Assembly: GCF_003581585.1 (NCBI RefSeq)
Contig: NZ_QXIR01000010.1
Coordinates: 1 to 64,000, forward strand
Source of the DNA: Bacillus salacetis
GTDB taxonomy: Bacteria > Bacillota > Bacilli > Bacillales > Bacillaceae_B
Direction of reading: 5' to 3'
DNA: 64,000 nucleotides
Below are positions 16,196 through 24,577 of this stretch, in pieces. Position 1 is the first letter of the stretch. Every line of letters starts with the position of its first letter. The position numbers and the translations under genes are program-made. Below the pieces are notes generated by a model. That model was not told the origin of the DNA. It saw only the letters and a program-made list of their open reading frames with translations, and searched no databases.

Positions 16196-17100
16196 AATGG
16201 AAGGATCAAGGTTCTTTCATTGAAATATTCCCTCCGGCAGACTTCAGCTTTCAGGAGTGCCTGATCTTTCTGGGAAGATCCCATCAAGAAATTCTGCATA
16301 GAATCAGCGAGGGATATCTTTATAAATTGATCAAGGCAGACGACCAGCAGATTTTATTAAAAATCGGGGCAGCACCTCATTCCATAAAAGTAGAGTTTCC
16401 AATCAGCGAGCCGAATCAAAATATTCGAGAAAAAGCCGCGGACTATTTATTGGAATGGTTCGATATGGACCGGGAGTTAAAAGGTTTTTACCAAATGGCG
16501 GCCAGTGACGAAATCCTTCAGGCAGTCTGCGCAAATCATTTCGGTTTAAGGATAATCGGAATTCCCGACTTATTTGAAGCTCTGACATGGGCGGTGATTG
16601 GGCAGCAAATCAATCTTACTTTTGCTTACACCCTTAAGAAACGATTTGTTGAACACTATGGAGAATGCCTGGACTACGAAGGCATTGTGTATTGGTTATA
16701 TCCCGAGCCGGATATTATAGCGGAATTAGAGGTGGAAGATCTGCGGAAACTTCAGTTCACTAACAGGAAAGCAGAATATATCATCGGTATCGCCAAATCG
16801 ATGAAGGCAGGTCTTCTTGCTAAAAAAGAGCTGTTGCAGGCTGAAGATTATCCGCAGCTCAAAGAGACATTAATGAAAATAAGAGGGATCGGCGGATGGA
16901 CCGCTGATTATGTCATGATGAAATGCTTAAAGCATCCCAGGTCTTTTCCGATAGCTGACGTCGGCCTGCATAATGCCATCAAGCTGCAAAAAGGAATGGA
17001 ACGCAAACCAACCATCAGAGAGATTGAAGATATGGCTGAAAATTGGAAAGGCTGGGAAGCATACGCCGTTTTTTATCTATGGAGGTCATTATATGAATGA
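16192..17100 (+). CDS. alkA: DNA-3-methyladenine glycosylase AlkA, 302 aa
   Basis: An AlkA-type glycosylase with an N-terminal TBP-like domain and HhH-GPD fold. The helix-hairpin-helix is KIRGIGGWTADY (residues 229-240) and the catalytic aspartate is Asp256 in IADVGL. Length matches B. subtilis AlkA (about 300 aa). It removes alkylated purines in base excision repair. It overlaps adaA upstream (ATGA) and the adaB start downstream by 8 bp, so translation of the three genes is coupled. Confidence 0.93.
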   Translation: MKWKDQGSFIEIFPPADFSFQECLIFLGRSHQEILHRISEGYLYKLIKADDQQILLKIGAAPHSIKVEFPISEPNQNIREKAADYLLEWFDMDRELKGFYQMAASDEILQAVCANHFGLRIIGIPDLFEALTWAVIGQQINLTFAYTLKKRFVEHYGECLDYEGIVYWLYPEPDIIAELEVEDLRKLQFTNRKAEYIIGIAKSMKAGLLAKKELLQAEDYPQLKETLMKIRGIGGWTADYVMMKCLKHPRSFPIADVGLHNAIKLQKGMERKPTIREIEDMAENWKGWEAYAVFYLWRSLYE

Positions 17101-17575
17101 TACACTTTACCATGCTGAATACAAATCACCAATTGGCCTGATTGAAATTTCAAGCTGCCACGAATTAATTAGATCAATAGAATTTACAGAACGCACCGAG
17201 AAAATACATCTCGATTCTGATGAAATCCCCGAAGTCCTTAAACGCTGTCTGAAAGAGCTGGATGAATATTTTAAAGGCAGACGGTTTGAATTTACGTTCC
17301 CGTACACCCAAAGTGGAACTGGCTTTCAGTTATCCGTTTGGGATGCCCTGACAAAAATTTCATATGCCGAGACTGCTTCCTATAAGGATATTGCAGCTTC
17401 CATAGGGAATGAAAAAGCAATCAGAGCGGTGGGGAGCGCCAATGGAAGAAATAAATTAAGCATTGTGGTGCCGTGCCACCGAATCATTGGGTCGAATGGG
17501 AAACTCACCGGATATGCTGGTGGAATCGAGAGGAAGGAATGGCTTCTTCAGCATGAAAGGAACTGCTATCTTTAA
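17093..17575 (+). CDS. adaB: O6-methylguanine-DNA methyltransferase AdaB, 160 aa
   Basis: The active-site motif VVPCHRIIG has acceptor Cys128, followed by GYAGGIERKEWLL, as in Ogt/AdaB. The start at 17093 follows TGGAGG; the ATG lies inside the end of alkA. The protein transfers methyl groups from O6-methylguanine irreversibly to its own cysteine. It is the last gene of the alkylation-repair operon; the array beginning near 17640 follows it. Confidence 0.93.
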   Translation: MNDTLYHAEYKSPIGLIEISSCHELIRSIEFTERTEKIHLDSDEIPEVLKRCLKELDEYFKGRRFEFTFPYTQSGTGFQLSVWDALTKISYAETASYKDIAASIGNEKAIRAVGSANGRNKLSIVVPCHRIIGSNGKLTGYAGGIERKEWLLQHERNCYL

Positions 17576-17640
17576 TTTGTTTTTTAGAGCGGGGCTCAGT
17601 GAGGGGTGATCCCATCACTATTGGTATTTTTTGGTGGTTT

Positions 17641-18057
17641 GTGATGGAATAAGAGCGGGATTCCATCATCATTTTCACTTTTTGAGGATTTGGTGATGGA
17701 ATAAGAGCGGAATTCCATCATCATTTTTACTTTTTGAGGATTTGGTGATGGAATAAGGGTGGGATTCCATCATCATTTTCACTTTTTGAGGATTTGATGA
17801 TGGAATAATGGCGGAATTCCATCATCATTTTCATTTTTTGAGGATTTGATGATGAAATAAGGGCGGAATTCCATCATCATTTTCACTTTTTGATGGACTT
17901 GATGATGAAATAAGGGCGGAATTCCATCATCATTTTTATTTTTTGAGGATTTGATGATGGAATAAGTGCGGGATTCCATCATCATTTACACTTTTTGAAG
18001 ATTTGACGATGGAATAAGTGCGGGATTCCCTCACTATATTCTCTATTTGATGATTTT
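17641..18057. repeat. 52-bp periodic inverted-repeat array 2 (seven full units plus partial ends)
   Basis: Unit starts are 17641, 17693, 17745, 17797, 17849, 17902, 17954 and (partial) 18006; periods are 52 bp except one of 53. Each unit has TGATGGAAT, a 9-nt purine-rich centre (AAGAGCGGG and variants), ATTCCATCA, then a conserved 25-bp linker (TCATTTTCACTTTTTGAGGA...). Units 5 and 6 have TGATGAAAT in the left arm, breaking one pair. A degenerate unit precedes at about 17600-17640. It lies between convergent genes. The linkers are nearly identical, so this is not CRISPR. Confidence 0.9.
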
Positions 18058-18102
18058 AAGACCGAATGAGCCCGCAATTCCATCAACAACCTCGACCAAT
18101 AT

Positions 18103-18135
18103 AAAAAAGGAAAATCCATCACGGATTTTCCTTTT
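18103..18135. terminator. bidirectional terminator between array 2 and the SDR gene
   Basis: GGAAAATCC pairs with GGATTTTCC around ATCAC, with A-run and T-run on the two sides. Confidence 0.8.
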
Positions 18136-18141
18136 CGTCTT

Positions 18142-18903
18142 TCATTCAATACTGTGTTTCATGGCATCATACATTTTCTTTGTGTATTCATCAATATCAT
18201 CCCGTGACATGCGTAAACGGTCTGTGGAAGAGCCATAGCCTATCTCTTTTTTTCCTTCTTTTAATCCTGCAAAGATACCATCTGCAAACTCATTCAATGG
18301 CTCTCCCTGGGTATGCAGCCCGGCGCCGCCTAAATCGGTATTGACAGCGGGCGGGGCGACTTCAATGACTTCCACTGATGTATCCGAAAGTTGGTGTCTT
18401 AGACTCATCGTAAATGAATGGAACGCTGCCTTTGCAGCCGAGTAGATAGGGGCAATCACCATTGGTGTATATGCCAGTCCGGAAGTAATGTTAATGAATG
18501 CAGCATCTTTTTGTTTGGCAAATACAGGTGCAAACAGCATAGAAAGATGGAAGGGAGCTTCAATATTGGTGGTGATTTCATTTTTATAATAGTCCCAGTC
18601 ATTCTTTGCATCGGCTTTTAAGACATTAAACCGCTGCTGGATCCCTGCATTATTGACGAGCACGTTCACTTCCGGATGGTTTTCCATTACCCATTGAAAC
18701 AGAGCTATTCGGTCTGCCTCAACAGAAACATCACTCACACGCGTGATCAGTTCCGGATTCTTTTCTTTTGCCTTTTCCAAAACTTCCTCGCGGCGGCCGC
18801 AAATAATCACTGTATTGCCGGTATTTAAAAAACGTTCAGCAAAAGCCAAGCCGATCCCGGAACTTCCGCCTGTGATAAGGATTGTATTTCCTGATAGTTT
18901 CAT
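18142..18903 (-). CDS. short-chain dehydrogenase, DltE-like, 253 aa
   Basis: A classical SDR: cofactor motif TGGSSGIG (residues 11-18), NNAG (84-87), and catalytic Ser141, Tyr154 and Lys158 (YSAAK). The sequence around RHQLSDTSVEVIEVAPPAV closely resembles DltE of B. subtilis, but there is no dlt operon here, so it is a stand-alone paralog. The start at 18903 follows AAAGGAG; a longer in-frame version lacks a site. Substrate unknown. Confidence 0.9.
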   Translation of the reverse strand: MKLSGNTILITGGSSGIGLAFAERFLNTGNTVIICGRREEVLEKAKEKNPELITRVSDVSVEADRIALFQWVMENHPEVNVLVNNAGIQQRFNVLKADAKNDWDYYKNEITTNIEAPFHLSMLFAPVFAKQKDAAFINITSGLAYTPMVIAPIYSAAKAAFHSFTMSLRHQLSDTSVEVIEVAPPAVNTDLGGAGLHTQGEPLNEFADGIFAGLKEGKKEIGYGSSTDRLRMSRDDIDEYTKKMYDAMKHSIE

Positions 18904-19023
18904 AATTATTCTCCTTTCATGCTTGCCTGATTCCTGATTTTGCAAGTAAACGATTAATGCCATTCTAATACATCTAACATTCTTAAATCTAACAGCAAGA
19001 TTGGAAGGAGTCTTATTTTAAAA

Positions 19024-19055
19024 TAAAAAAGACAGATGAACGAAGTCATATGTCT
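19024..19055 (-). terminator. terminator of the FbpA-like gene
   Basis: AGACA-G-ATGA pairs with TCAT-A-TGTCT, and the minus strand continues into T6. Confidence 0.75.
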
Positions 19056-19063
19056 TTAGGACC

Positions 19064-19258
19064 TTATTTTCTCCATCTAATGGAATCCATCCCGCCATGA
19101 GGATGGCCATTGAGCTGGTTTTTGTAAAAGGTATATTCCAGATCGGATAACGATAGTTCAAAAAGGTTCGTTTCATTTGTTTTATATTTTTCCATTTTAA
19201 TTAGTTTACTGATTAACTCGTTTCGTCTGCTTTCGACTGCTTCTTTTACTTCTCCCAT
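19064..19258 (-). CDS. FbpA-like small protein, 64 aa
   Basis: The pattern AVESRRNELISKLIKMEKYK followed by LFELSLSDLEYTFYK matches the small Fur-regulated basic protein FbpA family (regulators of iron-sparing in B. subtilis). GGAGG lies 8 bases before the ATG, and the gene is followed by its own terminator. I see no convincing Fur box upstream, so iron regulation is not shown by the sequence. Alternative: an unrelated small helical protein. Confidence 0.65.
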   Translation of the reverse strand: MGEVKEAVESRRNELISKLIKMEKYKTNETNLFELSLSDLEYTFYKNQLNGHPHGGMDSIRWRK

Positions 19259-19411
19259 TACAAGTTCCTCCTAAAAATTAATCCATACTCTCATGGGGCA
19301 GCAACTCTTCTAATAATCAATAGTTTAAACTTACTATTCCGACCTGTCAAATAGTATATAAAAATACTTTATCATAATTATATTATGTAAACAATTTTCT
19401 TTATAAAAATC

Positions 19412-19442
19412 ATCCCCCATAACATTTCTGTTAATGGGGGAT
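19412..19442 (-). terminator. terminator of yueF
   Basis: ATCCCCCAT pairs with ATGGGGGAT around a 13-nt loop, just after the stop of the minus-strand gene. Confidence 0.75.
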
Positions 19443-19448
19443 TCTGCA

Positions 19449-20561
19449 TCAGCCTTCAGTTTCTGGTACAACCCTCAGTTTCGCTTCTTTTTTTGCCCTT
19501 AAAAATTTTACCAAATTGATGATGATGGTTTTGATTACCGCATATGTTGGGACAGCAAGGATCATGCCCAGAACACCAGCCAGATTACCGGCTGCCAGCA
19601 ACAGTATAATGATTGTTGCCGGATGGGTATCCAGAGTTTTCCCCAATATCAGAGGGGCAAGGATATTTCCTTCCACCTGCTGGGCAATCACAAGGATGAG
19701 AAGGACCAGCGCCGCTTTGCCAGGCGATTCGAATAATCCGACAATGACCGCAGGAGCTCCGCCAATCAACGGCCCGACATAAGGTATGATGTTGGTAACA
19801 GACACTGTGATCGCCAAGACAAGGGCAAAGCGCAAATCAATAATCAGGTAGCCGATGAGGGAAAGGATCCCGACAAACAATCCGACTGTGACCTGGCCTT
19901 GAATATAGGCTGCCAGTGTAGTTCCTGTTTCCTTCATTATGGTCATGGCCTCTTTCCTGTACGCTGCCGGCAGGAACTTTGACACGGCTACAGGGAATCT
20001 ATGGCCATCCTTGAACATGTAGAAGAGAAGGAGAGGAACGGTCACCAGGATGATCGCAATATTGGCAACCAGCCCTAAGATGTTTTGGAAGCTTCCTGTA
20101 ATAAGCGTAGGCAGGTCGTTTGCAAATGCGACCAATCTTTCTTGTGCTGAATCCAGTAGATCTTGCTGCTCATTCATGAACTCTTTGAATTCTGCAGACT
20201 GGGACAGATTTTCAAAGTATCGGACTGTTTCCGAAGCATACTTGGGAAGTTCATTTGCAAGGGCTGTGAACTGTTTGGTGATGATCGGTACGATATTGCC
20301 GATTGCCAGGACCAGCAGGCCGATGATCAACAAGTAAATAATCAGGATGGCTACAATCCTTGGTACCTTGAAGCGCTGAAGATAATTGACTACCGGGTTC
20401 AGCAGGAAATACAAAAATAAGGTGATTAAAATCGGGAAAAACAGTGTTGTGATAAAAATGGTGATTGGATGAAACAAAAATGAGATTTTTGTAGATACAA
20501 ATACGATCAGGACGATCAAAAGGATTTGTATCAACCAGAATTGCAAATTTTTCTTCGACAC
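19449..20561 (-). CDS. yueF: AI-2E family permease, YueF-like, 370 aa
   Basis: Eight predicted membrane helices with a long cytoplasmic-side helical loop (about residues 100-150) and the family signature at the C-terminus: NIIPYVGPLIGGAPAVIVGL (residues about 258-277) and the QQVEGNILAPLILGK segment. Length and sequence fit B. subtilis YueF (about 369 aa). The GTG start follows AAAGAGG. The family includes TqsA and sodium/proton antiporters, so autoinducer export should not be assumed. Confidence 0.88.
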   Translation of the reverse strand: MSKKNLQFWLIQILLIVLIVFVSTKISFLFHPITIFITTLFFPILITLFLYFLLNPVVNYLQRFKVPRIVAILIIYLLIIGLLVLAIGNIVPIITKQFTALANELPKYASETVRYFENLSQSAEFKEFMNEQQDLLDSAQERLVAFANDLPTLITGSFQNILGLVANIAIILVTVPLLLFYMFKDGHRFPVAVSKFLPAAYRKEAMTIMKETGTTLAAYIQGQVTVGLFVGILSLIGYLIIDLRFALVLAITVSVTNIIPYVGPLIGGAPAVIVGLFESPGKAALVLLILVIAQQVEGNILAPLILGKTLDTHPATIIILLLAAGNLAGVLGMILAVPTYAVIKTIIINLVKFLRAKKEAKLRVVPETEG

Positions 20562-20766
20562 GGCTATACCTCTTTATTCCTTTATGTAATGGCTTGATTA
20601 TATCAGGAAGCGGGTATTTTAACAATGTTTGGCAGAAGATTGACTGAATTTTACGTTATTGACGAAATAGGGCTGGGGGAGTAAACTGCAAATGAAGAAC
20701 ATTCATAACGAGCTAGTTTGTGAACTATTTAACAAGCAATCATTTACTTTGAAGGGGATTGACAGA

Positions 20767-21516
20767 ATGCAGCCATTTTCACAGACTCATTTACTTCACT
20801 TGAAAAATTTCAAGACAGAGCTTGCCAGGTTCTCGGCAGTTTACAAGTTTGCACTGGATGAGATGACTACAAAAATAAATATACTGAAAGAAGAATTTCA
20901 ATACATCCATGATTATAATCCAATTGAACATACCAACTCACGGTTGAAAGCACCGGAAAGCATATTAAAAAAAGTACTGAGGAAAGACCTCGATTTTTCA
21001 CTTGAGGCCATCAGGGAAAACATCAAAGATATTGCGGGTATCAGGGTCACATGCCCGTTCATTTCAGACATCTATACTCTGAGCAGCATGCTGGAGCGCC
21101 AAAAAGATATCGAGGTAATAGAAAAAAAGGATTATATCAGGAACCCAAAACCTAATGGCTATCAAAGTCTTCACCTGATAGTGAAAGTCCCTGTCTTTCT
21201 ATCCGATCGGGAAGAAAGAGTCTATGTAGAGGTGCAAATCAGGACGATCGCGATGGATTTCTGGGCAAGCCTTGAGCATAAAATCTACTACAAGTACGAC
21301 AAGGGAATACCTGAAAGGCTTTCCGGGGAGTTGAAAGCAGCAGCAGATTCCGCAGCCGAACTTGACAGAAAAATGGAGAATATCCATAAAGAGGTCAAGG
21401 AGTTGAAGAACCAGGACAGTCTTAACCTTGAATTGCTCAATGAAGGCGACCCGGATTCCATTTTACATTCCATTTTTGAAAGATATGGCTTAAATATAAA
21501 AGGACTGCCTGAATAG
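20767..21516 (+). CDS. sasA: small alarmone synthetase, YwaC/SasA/RelP-type, 249 aa
   Basis: A single RelA/SpoT synthetase domain without hydrolase or regulatory domains. Motifs are YNPIEHTNSRLKAPESI (50-66), KDIAGIRV (87-94), PKPNGYQSLHLIV (127-139), and EVQIRTIAMDFWASLEHKIYYKY (155-177). These match B. subtilis YwaC better than YjbM. The start at 20767 follows AAGGGG and aligns with the YwaC N-terminus; an in-frame ATG at 20692 with GGGGGAG upstream is an alternative. It makes (p)ppGpp from ATP and GTP/GDP, typically under envelope stress. The C-terminal 40 aa extend beyond YwaC. Confidence 0.92.
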   Translation: MQPFSQTHLLHLKNFKTELARFSAVYKFALDEMTTKINILKEEFQYIHDYNPIEHTNSRLKAPESILKKVLRKDLDFSLEAIRENIKDIAGIRVTCPFISDIYTLSSMLERQKDIEVIEKKDYIRNPKPNGYQSLHLIVKVPVFLSDREERVYVEVQIRTIAMDFWASLEHKIYYKYDKGIPERLSGELKAAADSAAELDRKMENIHKEVKELKNQDSLNLELLNEGDPDSILHSIFERYGLNIKGLPE

Positions 21517-21528
21517 CACAGGCAGAGA

Positions 21529-21585
21529 AGCAGTGCATATCAACTGGCAACTACCGTGCCGCAGTTGGAATGGACTGCTTTTTTC
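21529..21585 (+). terminator. terminator of sasA, two-tiered stem
   Basis: AAGCAGT pairs with ACTGCTT and an inner stem CAACTG pairs with CAGTTG; the outer stem runs into T6. Confidence 0.75.
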
Positions 21586-21754
21586 ATTTAATCATTATGG
21601 GATTTTGCTGCTAGTAATGAGAAGGAATACAAGGAAAGTCCGGCTCCAGGTATTTTTCTAAAAGCAGCAGTATCTAAAAAGACAGCCTTTATGCCCATTA
21701 ATTATGAAACAATTATTGAATCTGTTGCGTCTAATGTGGAATGGAGGGAATGTG

Positions 21755-22033
21755 ATGAATTTTTTGTTTGCTTTGGTTATTCCAGTGTTAATCATCGTGC
21801 TTTTTTCGTACTGGACTTTAAAAATTATGTACAAGAAAAGGTTTATCCCCACCGCAGTGCTTGCTGTAATCGCACTATCTGCCTTAGCGGGACCCTTCAT
21901 TGCCTCTTCAATAGGTGTAATGGAAGAAGGTTTTGGAGCAGCTGTATCAGGCATCTATTATTCTTTGTTTTTAGCAGTCGGGATGCTTGTGACTTTAATG
22001 ATTGCTGTGTTTATTAAGAAGGACGGAAATTAG
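21755..22033 (+). CDS. small membrane protein, possibly YesK-like, 92 aa
   Basis: Three hydrophobic segments (about 2-22, 32-52, 62-88), the last two separated by a loop with GVMEEGFGAA. The arrangement recalls the YesK-like family of small Bacillus membrane proteins. The start at 21755 is chosen because TGGAGG lies 8 bases upstream; upstream in-frame ATGs lack a site. Function unknown. Confidence 0.75.
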   Translation: MNFLFALVIPVLIIVLFSYWTLKIMYKKRFIPTAVLAVIALSALAGPFIASSIGVMEEGFGAAVSGIYYSLFLAVGMLVTLMIAVFIKKDGN

Positions 22034-22224
22034 CGGAAGGTGCTGCGTTGATCAGGTTGAAAATCTTACCAATGTAATTTGGGGTTTTTAAGAAATAAAA
22101 AAAGATACACTATCTGCGTGTTACGCAAGGAGTGCCAGCATTTTTCAGGTTAGGTGAAACTTCCATGGATGGATAAACGTATTTAAGTTATAAGACTATC
22201 AATGCATAACTAAGGGGTGAGGCA

Positions 22225-22524
22225 GTGAAACGTATTCAATCAATACTTGAAACTGGTATTGGATTGCTCCTGGGCTTGCTTTTCATAGGCAGTGCATATG
22301 GACCTGATGATTATCGGTTTGGCAAAACCATCAGAAGGCTAAAGAAAGAAAACTGGTTCAAGCAGCTGAGTGATAACGGATATTACTTTGAAAAGATCTA
22401 CCATAATCCAGAAACAAGAGAGTTTTTACTTCAGGAAAATATCGTTGAGAGGCTGAAAGAGAACGAACGCGAGAGGGAGTATTTCGTTTCGCTCATCAAG
22501 GAGTCAAGCAGATTGGATAGATAG
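22225..22524 (+). CDS. small protein with N-terminal membrane anchor, 99 aa
   Basis: One N-terminal hydrophobic helix (residues about 8-25) is followed by a charged, helical domain (RFGKTIRRLKKENWFKQLSDNGYYFEKIYHNPETREFLLQ). The GTG start follows GGGGTGAGG. It is followed 32 bp later by another small membrane protein on the same strand, probably in one transcript. No family recognised. Confidence 0.75.
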   Translation: MKRIQSILETGIGLLLGLLFIGSAYGPDDYRFGKTIRRLKKENWFKQLSDNGYYFEKIYHNPETREFLLQENIVERLKENEREREYFVSLIKESSRLDR

Positions 22525-22556
22525 TAAGGTCAGTACGGAGAGGTGTTGACGAAGAT

Positions 22557-22814
22557 ATGAAGGATAAAGGCTTATATACACAATTGGTCATTGGGACGAT
22601 CGGAATGGTAATGATCGGCCTCGGAATAATAAGATATTTCACCCTGCTTTATGACTCGCAAGGTTATGCCTTATCCCTGATTGGATACGCGTTTACAAAC
22701 GGGTACATCTTTCAGCTGGAAAGAAAAGCCGGCATAAACAAGAACGTTATTTGGATTCAATCCATTGCTGGTTTGCTGACACTCATTATTCTATCTTTTT
22801 GGCTGTATATCTAA
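22557..22814 (+). CDS. small membrane protein, 85 aa
   Basis: Three hydrophobic segments (about 9-30, 36-50 and 66-84) with few charged residues. GAGAGGTG lies upstream of the ATG. It probably forms a unit with the 99-aa gene just upstream. No family recognised. Confidence 0.75.
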   Translation: MKDKGLYTQLVIGTIGMVMIGLGIIRYFTLLYDSQGYALSLIGYAFTNGYIFQLERKAGINKNVIWIQSIAGLLTLIILSFWLYI

Positions 22815-22981
22815 AAGCAAGCTGAAGGCGGCAGCGGGATAGTTCCTCAGGCTTCAATATATCCAGAACACTTTCAATTAAAAGGAAGCAGCTTCCGCCA
22901 TCTCGACTTTATAGGAAACGTTCATATCCGGCCGTTCCTGGAAATTAAAGGACACGACTGACTGGAAATGAATTTTAAAAA

Positions 22982-23171
22982 GGCAATTTTCTCATATATT
23001 GCTGCTTTTGGAAAAATCACAAGTGCCTGATTTTCCCCCTGTATTCCGAGGTTTTACTCTCGATAAAGAAAGAGCAGCACTTTTCTTTCCGGCATACCAG
23101 GGTTTTTGCGGCGAATTACCAGGATATTTGAAATTCATCTTGAATAGCAAACGCAGGTTACGAAAAGAACC
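22982..23171. repeat. ~190-bp MITE-like element, copy C
   Basis: The left end is GGCAATTTTCTCATATATTG followed by CTGCTTTTGG; the right end is ATAGCAAACGCAGGTTACGA followed by AAAGAACC. The central GAGCAGCACTTTTC corresponds to GAGCAGCTCTTTTC of other copies. The flanks TTTAAAAA and TTTATAAA agree at 7 of 8 positions, consistent with an aged 8-bp target duplication. Confidence 0.8.
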
Positions 23172-23250
23172 TTTATAAACATATGATTCAAGAAAATCTT
23201 CTGAGATTGTTATAATGTAAGGGAGAAAAGAAGAAAGGTGATGTAAATAT

Positions 23251-23430
23251 ATGACCAAATCCGAATTGGAATATAAAATCAGTGAGGTCAAATCGGATTA
23301 TATCCGTATTCAGGGAGACCTTGAGAAATTGGAATCCGTAGGACGCAGCACGGAAAAATCCGAAAAGAGGCTGGAGGAACTGGAAATCGAGTTAGCCAAG
23401 TTGAACAAGCAGCTGGCTGAAATTTCCTGA
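23251..23430 (+). CDS. small coiled-coil protein, 59 aa
   Basis: The frame reads MTKSELEYKISEVKSDYIRI... and ends ...LNKQLAEIS. Heptad-like spacing of Leu/Ile with charged residues predicts a continuous coiled coil. AGAAAGGTGATG lies upstream of the ATG. It sits between two MITE-like copies. It may belong to the short SE1832-type family of Bacillota proteins, but I am not sure of that name. Confidence 0.75.
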   Translation: MTKSELEYKISEVKSDYIRIQGDLEKLESVGRSTEKSEKRLEELEIELAKLNKQLAEIS

Positions 23431-23441
23431 TCTTGTTTGAA

Positions 23442-23552
23442 GGCTGTTTTATCAAATCCTGATGCTGTCGGAAAATTCCGTTTGCCGGTCTTTTCTTTCT
23501 TGGTTACCGGAGTAATTTTTATAGAACACCAGCAAAGTTTACGAAAAGAGAC
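23442..23552. repeat. MITE-like element, copy D, internally deleted (~111 bp)
   Basis: It keeps both ends (GGCTGTTTTATCAAATCC and CAGCAAAGTTTACGAAAAGA) but has lost roughly 80 bp of the interior relative to the other copies. The flanks do not match. It lies only 270 bp from copy C in the same orientation. Confidence 0.7.
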
Positions 23553-23556
23553 TAAA

Positions 23557-23590
23557 TGAAAAACTGCCGTACTGCACGGCAGTTTTTGAT
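23557..23590. terminator. bidirectional terminator
   Basis: AAAAACTGCCGT pairs with ACGGCAGTTTTT around a short loop, between the 59-aa gene and the convergent 98-aa gene. Confidence 0.8.
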
Positions 23591-23595
23591 TGTGA

Positions 23596-23892
23596 TTAAG
23601 AGTCCTGTCTTGATTCTTGTTCCAGCCTTTCCATTTCCGCATGTGTCATCGGAAATCCATTAGCCTGCCATTCTGATCGGTAAGCAGAATCGAGCTTGGT
23701 CAGACCGATCTCTTCCTCTTCATAATCGGCATTCGGACTTTCCTCAAAATCTGCTTTCAGATCATGTTTAGTATCTATGTCTTCATCTACTGGGAAATTT
23801 CCTTTTCTTCTTTTATAAATTGTCGTTGCCAGTGCCGCACTGCCTGCTGATACCAGTGAACCCATGAGTACATTTCTTATCATCTTGTTCAT
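23596..23892 (-). CDS. membrane-anchored hypothetical protein, 98 aa (paralog of 804-1097)
   Basis: Same plan as the protein at 804-1097: an N-terminal Gly/Ala-rich helix (VLMGSLVSAGSAALATTIY), a KRRKG basic patch, VDED, an acidic variable middle, and a conserved end SAYRSEWQANGFPMTHAEME. Identity is concentrated at the two ends, while the middle diverges. GGAGGG precedes the ATG. Both copies are single genes convergent with a small plus-strand gene. Family function unknown. Confidence 0.85.
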   Translation of the reverse strand: MNKMIRNVLMGSLVSAGSAALATTIYKRRKGNFPVDEDIDTKHDLKADFEESPNADYEEEEIGLTKLDSAYRSEWQANGFPMTHAEMERLEQESRQDS

Positions 23893-24069
23893 AAAATCCC
23901 TCCATAATCACCGATTACTATTAGATACCCATTTTTTCACTTATTATCTCTTTTTATACAGGGAATTTTTGCCTGAGAAATAATTTCGCAAAACGCTAAA
24001 CCTAAATATCATAGCTTTCTTATTGTATGTATGTTACCATTTACCTTTAAAGAAAAAGGACGTGAACTC

Positions 24070-24444
24070 ATGATAACTATAGAAATTCCAAAGGTGGATG
24101 TTTCGATTACAGAACGAAACCAAGCGCCTGGTCTAAATGAACCTGTTATTAAATCGGTTGAAGGTTTTATCGATCTTCACCAAATTCCAAGAGACAAGGG
24201 CGGCATGATTCTGTTTTATAACATTAATGACGACCTCCTGTTTGTCGGGAAGGCCAGAAAATTAAGACAGCGTGTTAAAAAGCACTTGGAAGATAACGTT
24301 TCACCTTTAAAGCCGCACAGAGAGGAAGTCTATCGTATCGATGTCATTTTTGTAGAGGATGCCATGGAACGCGAGATATATGAAACCTACCTCATCAATA
24401 CTTTGCAGGCGAAGTACAATATTGACAAGGTATTCTTTAAGTAA
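24070..24444 (+). CDS. GIY-YIG domain protein, YurQ-like, 124 aa
   Basis: Residues about 45-115 fit a UvrC-type GIY-YIG fold: GGMILFYNINDDLLFVGKARKLRQRV, with a conserved Glu in the AMEREIYETYLINTLQAKYN segment. The GIY half is degenerate (ILF). AAGGACG precedes the ATG at 24070. B. subtilis YurQ is a similar stand-alone protein. DNA cleavage is plausible but not shown, because the first motif is altered. Confidence 0.8.
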   Translation: MITIEIPKVDVSITERNQAPGLNEPVIKSVEGFIDLHQIPRDKGGMILFYNINDDLLFVGKARKLRQRVKKHLEDNVSPLKPHREEVYRIDVIFVEDAMEREIYETYLINTLQAKYNIDKVFFK

Positions 24445-24458
24445 GATGAAGATATCAG

Positions 24459-24492
24459 GATGGCAGCCCGGACATGGCTCCATCTTTTTTTT
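24459..24492 (+). terminator. terminator after the GIY-YIG gene
   Basis: GATGG-C-AGCC pairs with GGCT-CCATC (one bulge) and is followed by T8. Confidence 0.7.
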
Positions 24493-24577
24493 GGCCAAAA
24501 ATCAGACTTCCATTCCCGCACTCCTCATTAATTTGGTATGATTCACCTATAGAAATTCCAAAGGAGTGTTGCAAGAG

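Noticed and set aside
17779-17985. 68-codon minus-strand frame in array 2
   Set aside because: It consists only of translated repeat units and lacks a ribosome binding site.
17641-18057. CRISPR array
   Set aside because: The regular spacing and palindromes resemble CRISPR, but the segments between palindromes are nearly identical rather than unique, and there are no cas genes nearby. The same holds for 35190-36533.
19260-19400. Fur box upstream of the FbpA-like gene
   Set aside because: AT-rich stretches such as TATAATTATGATAAA are present, but none matches the 7-1-7 Fur consensus well enough.
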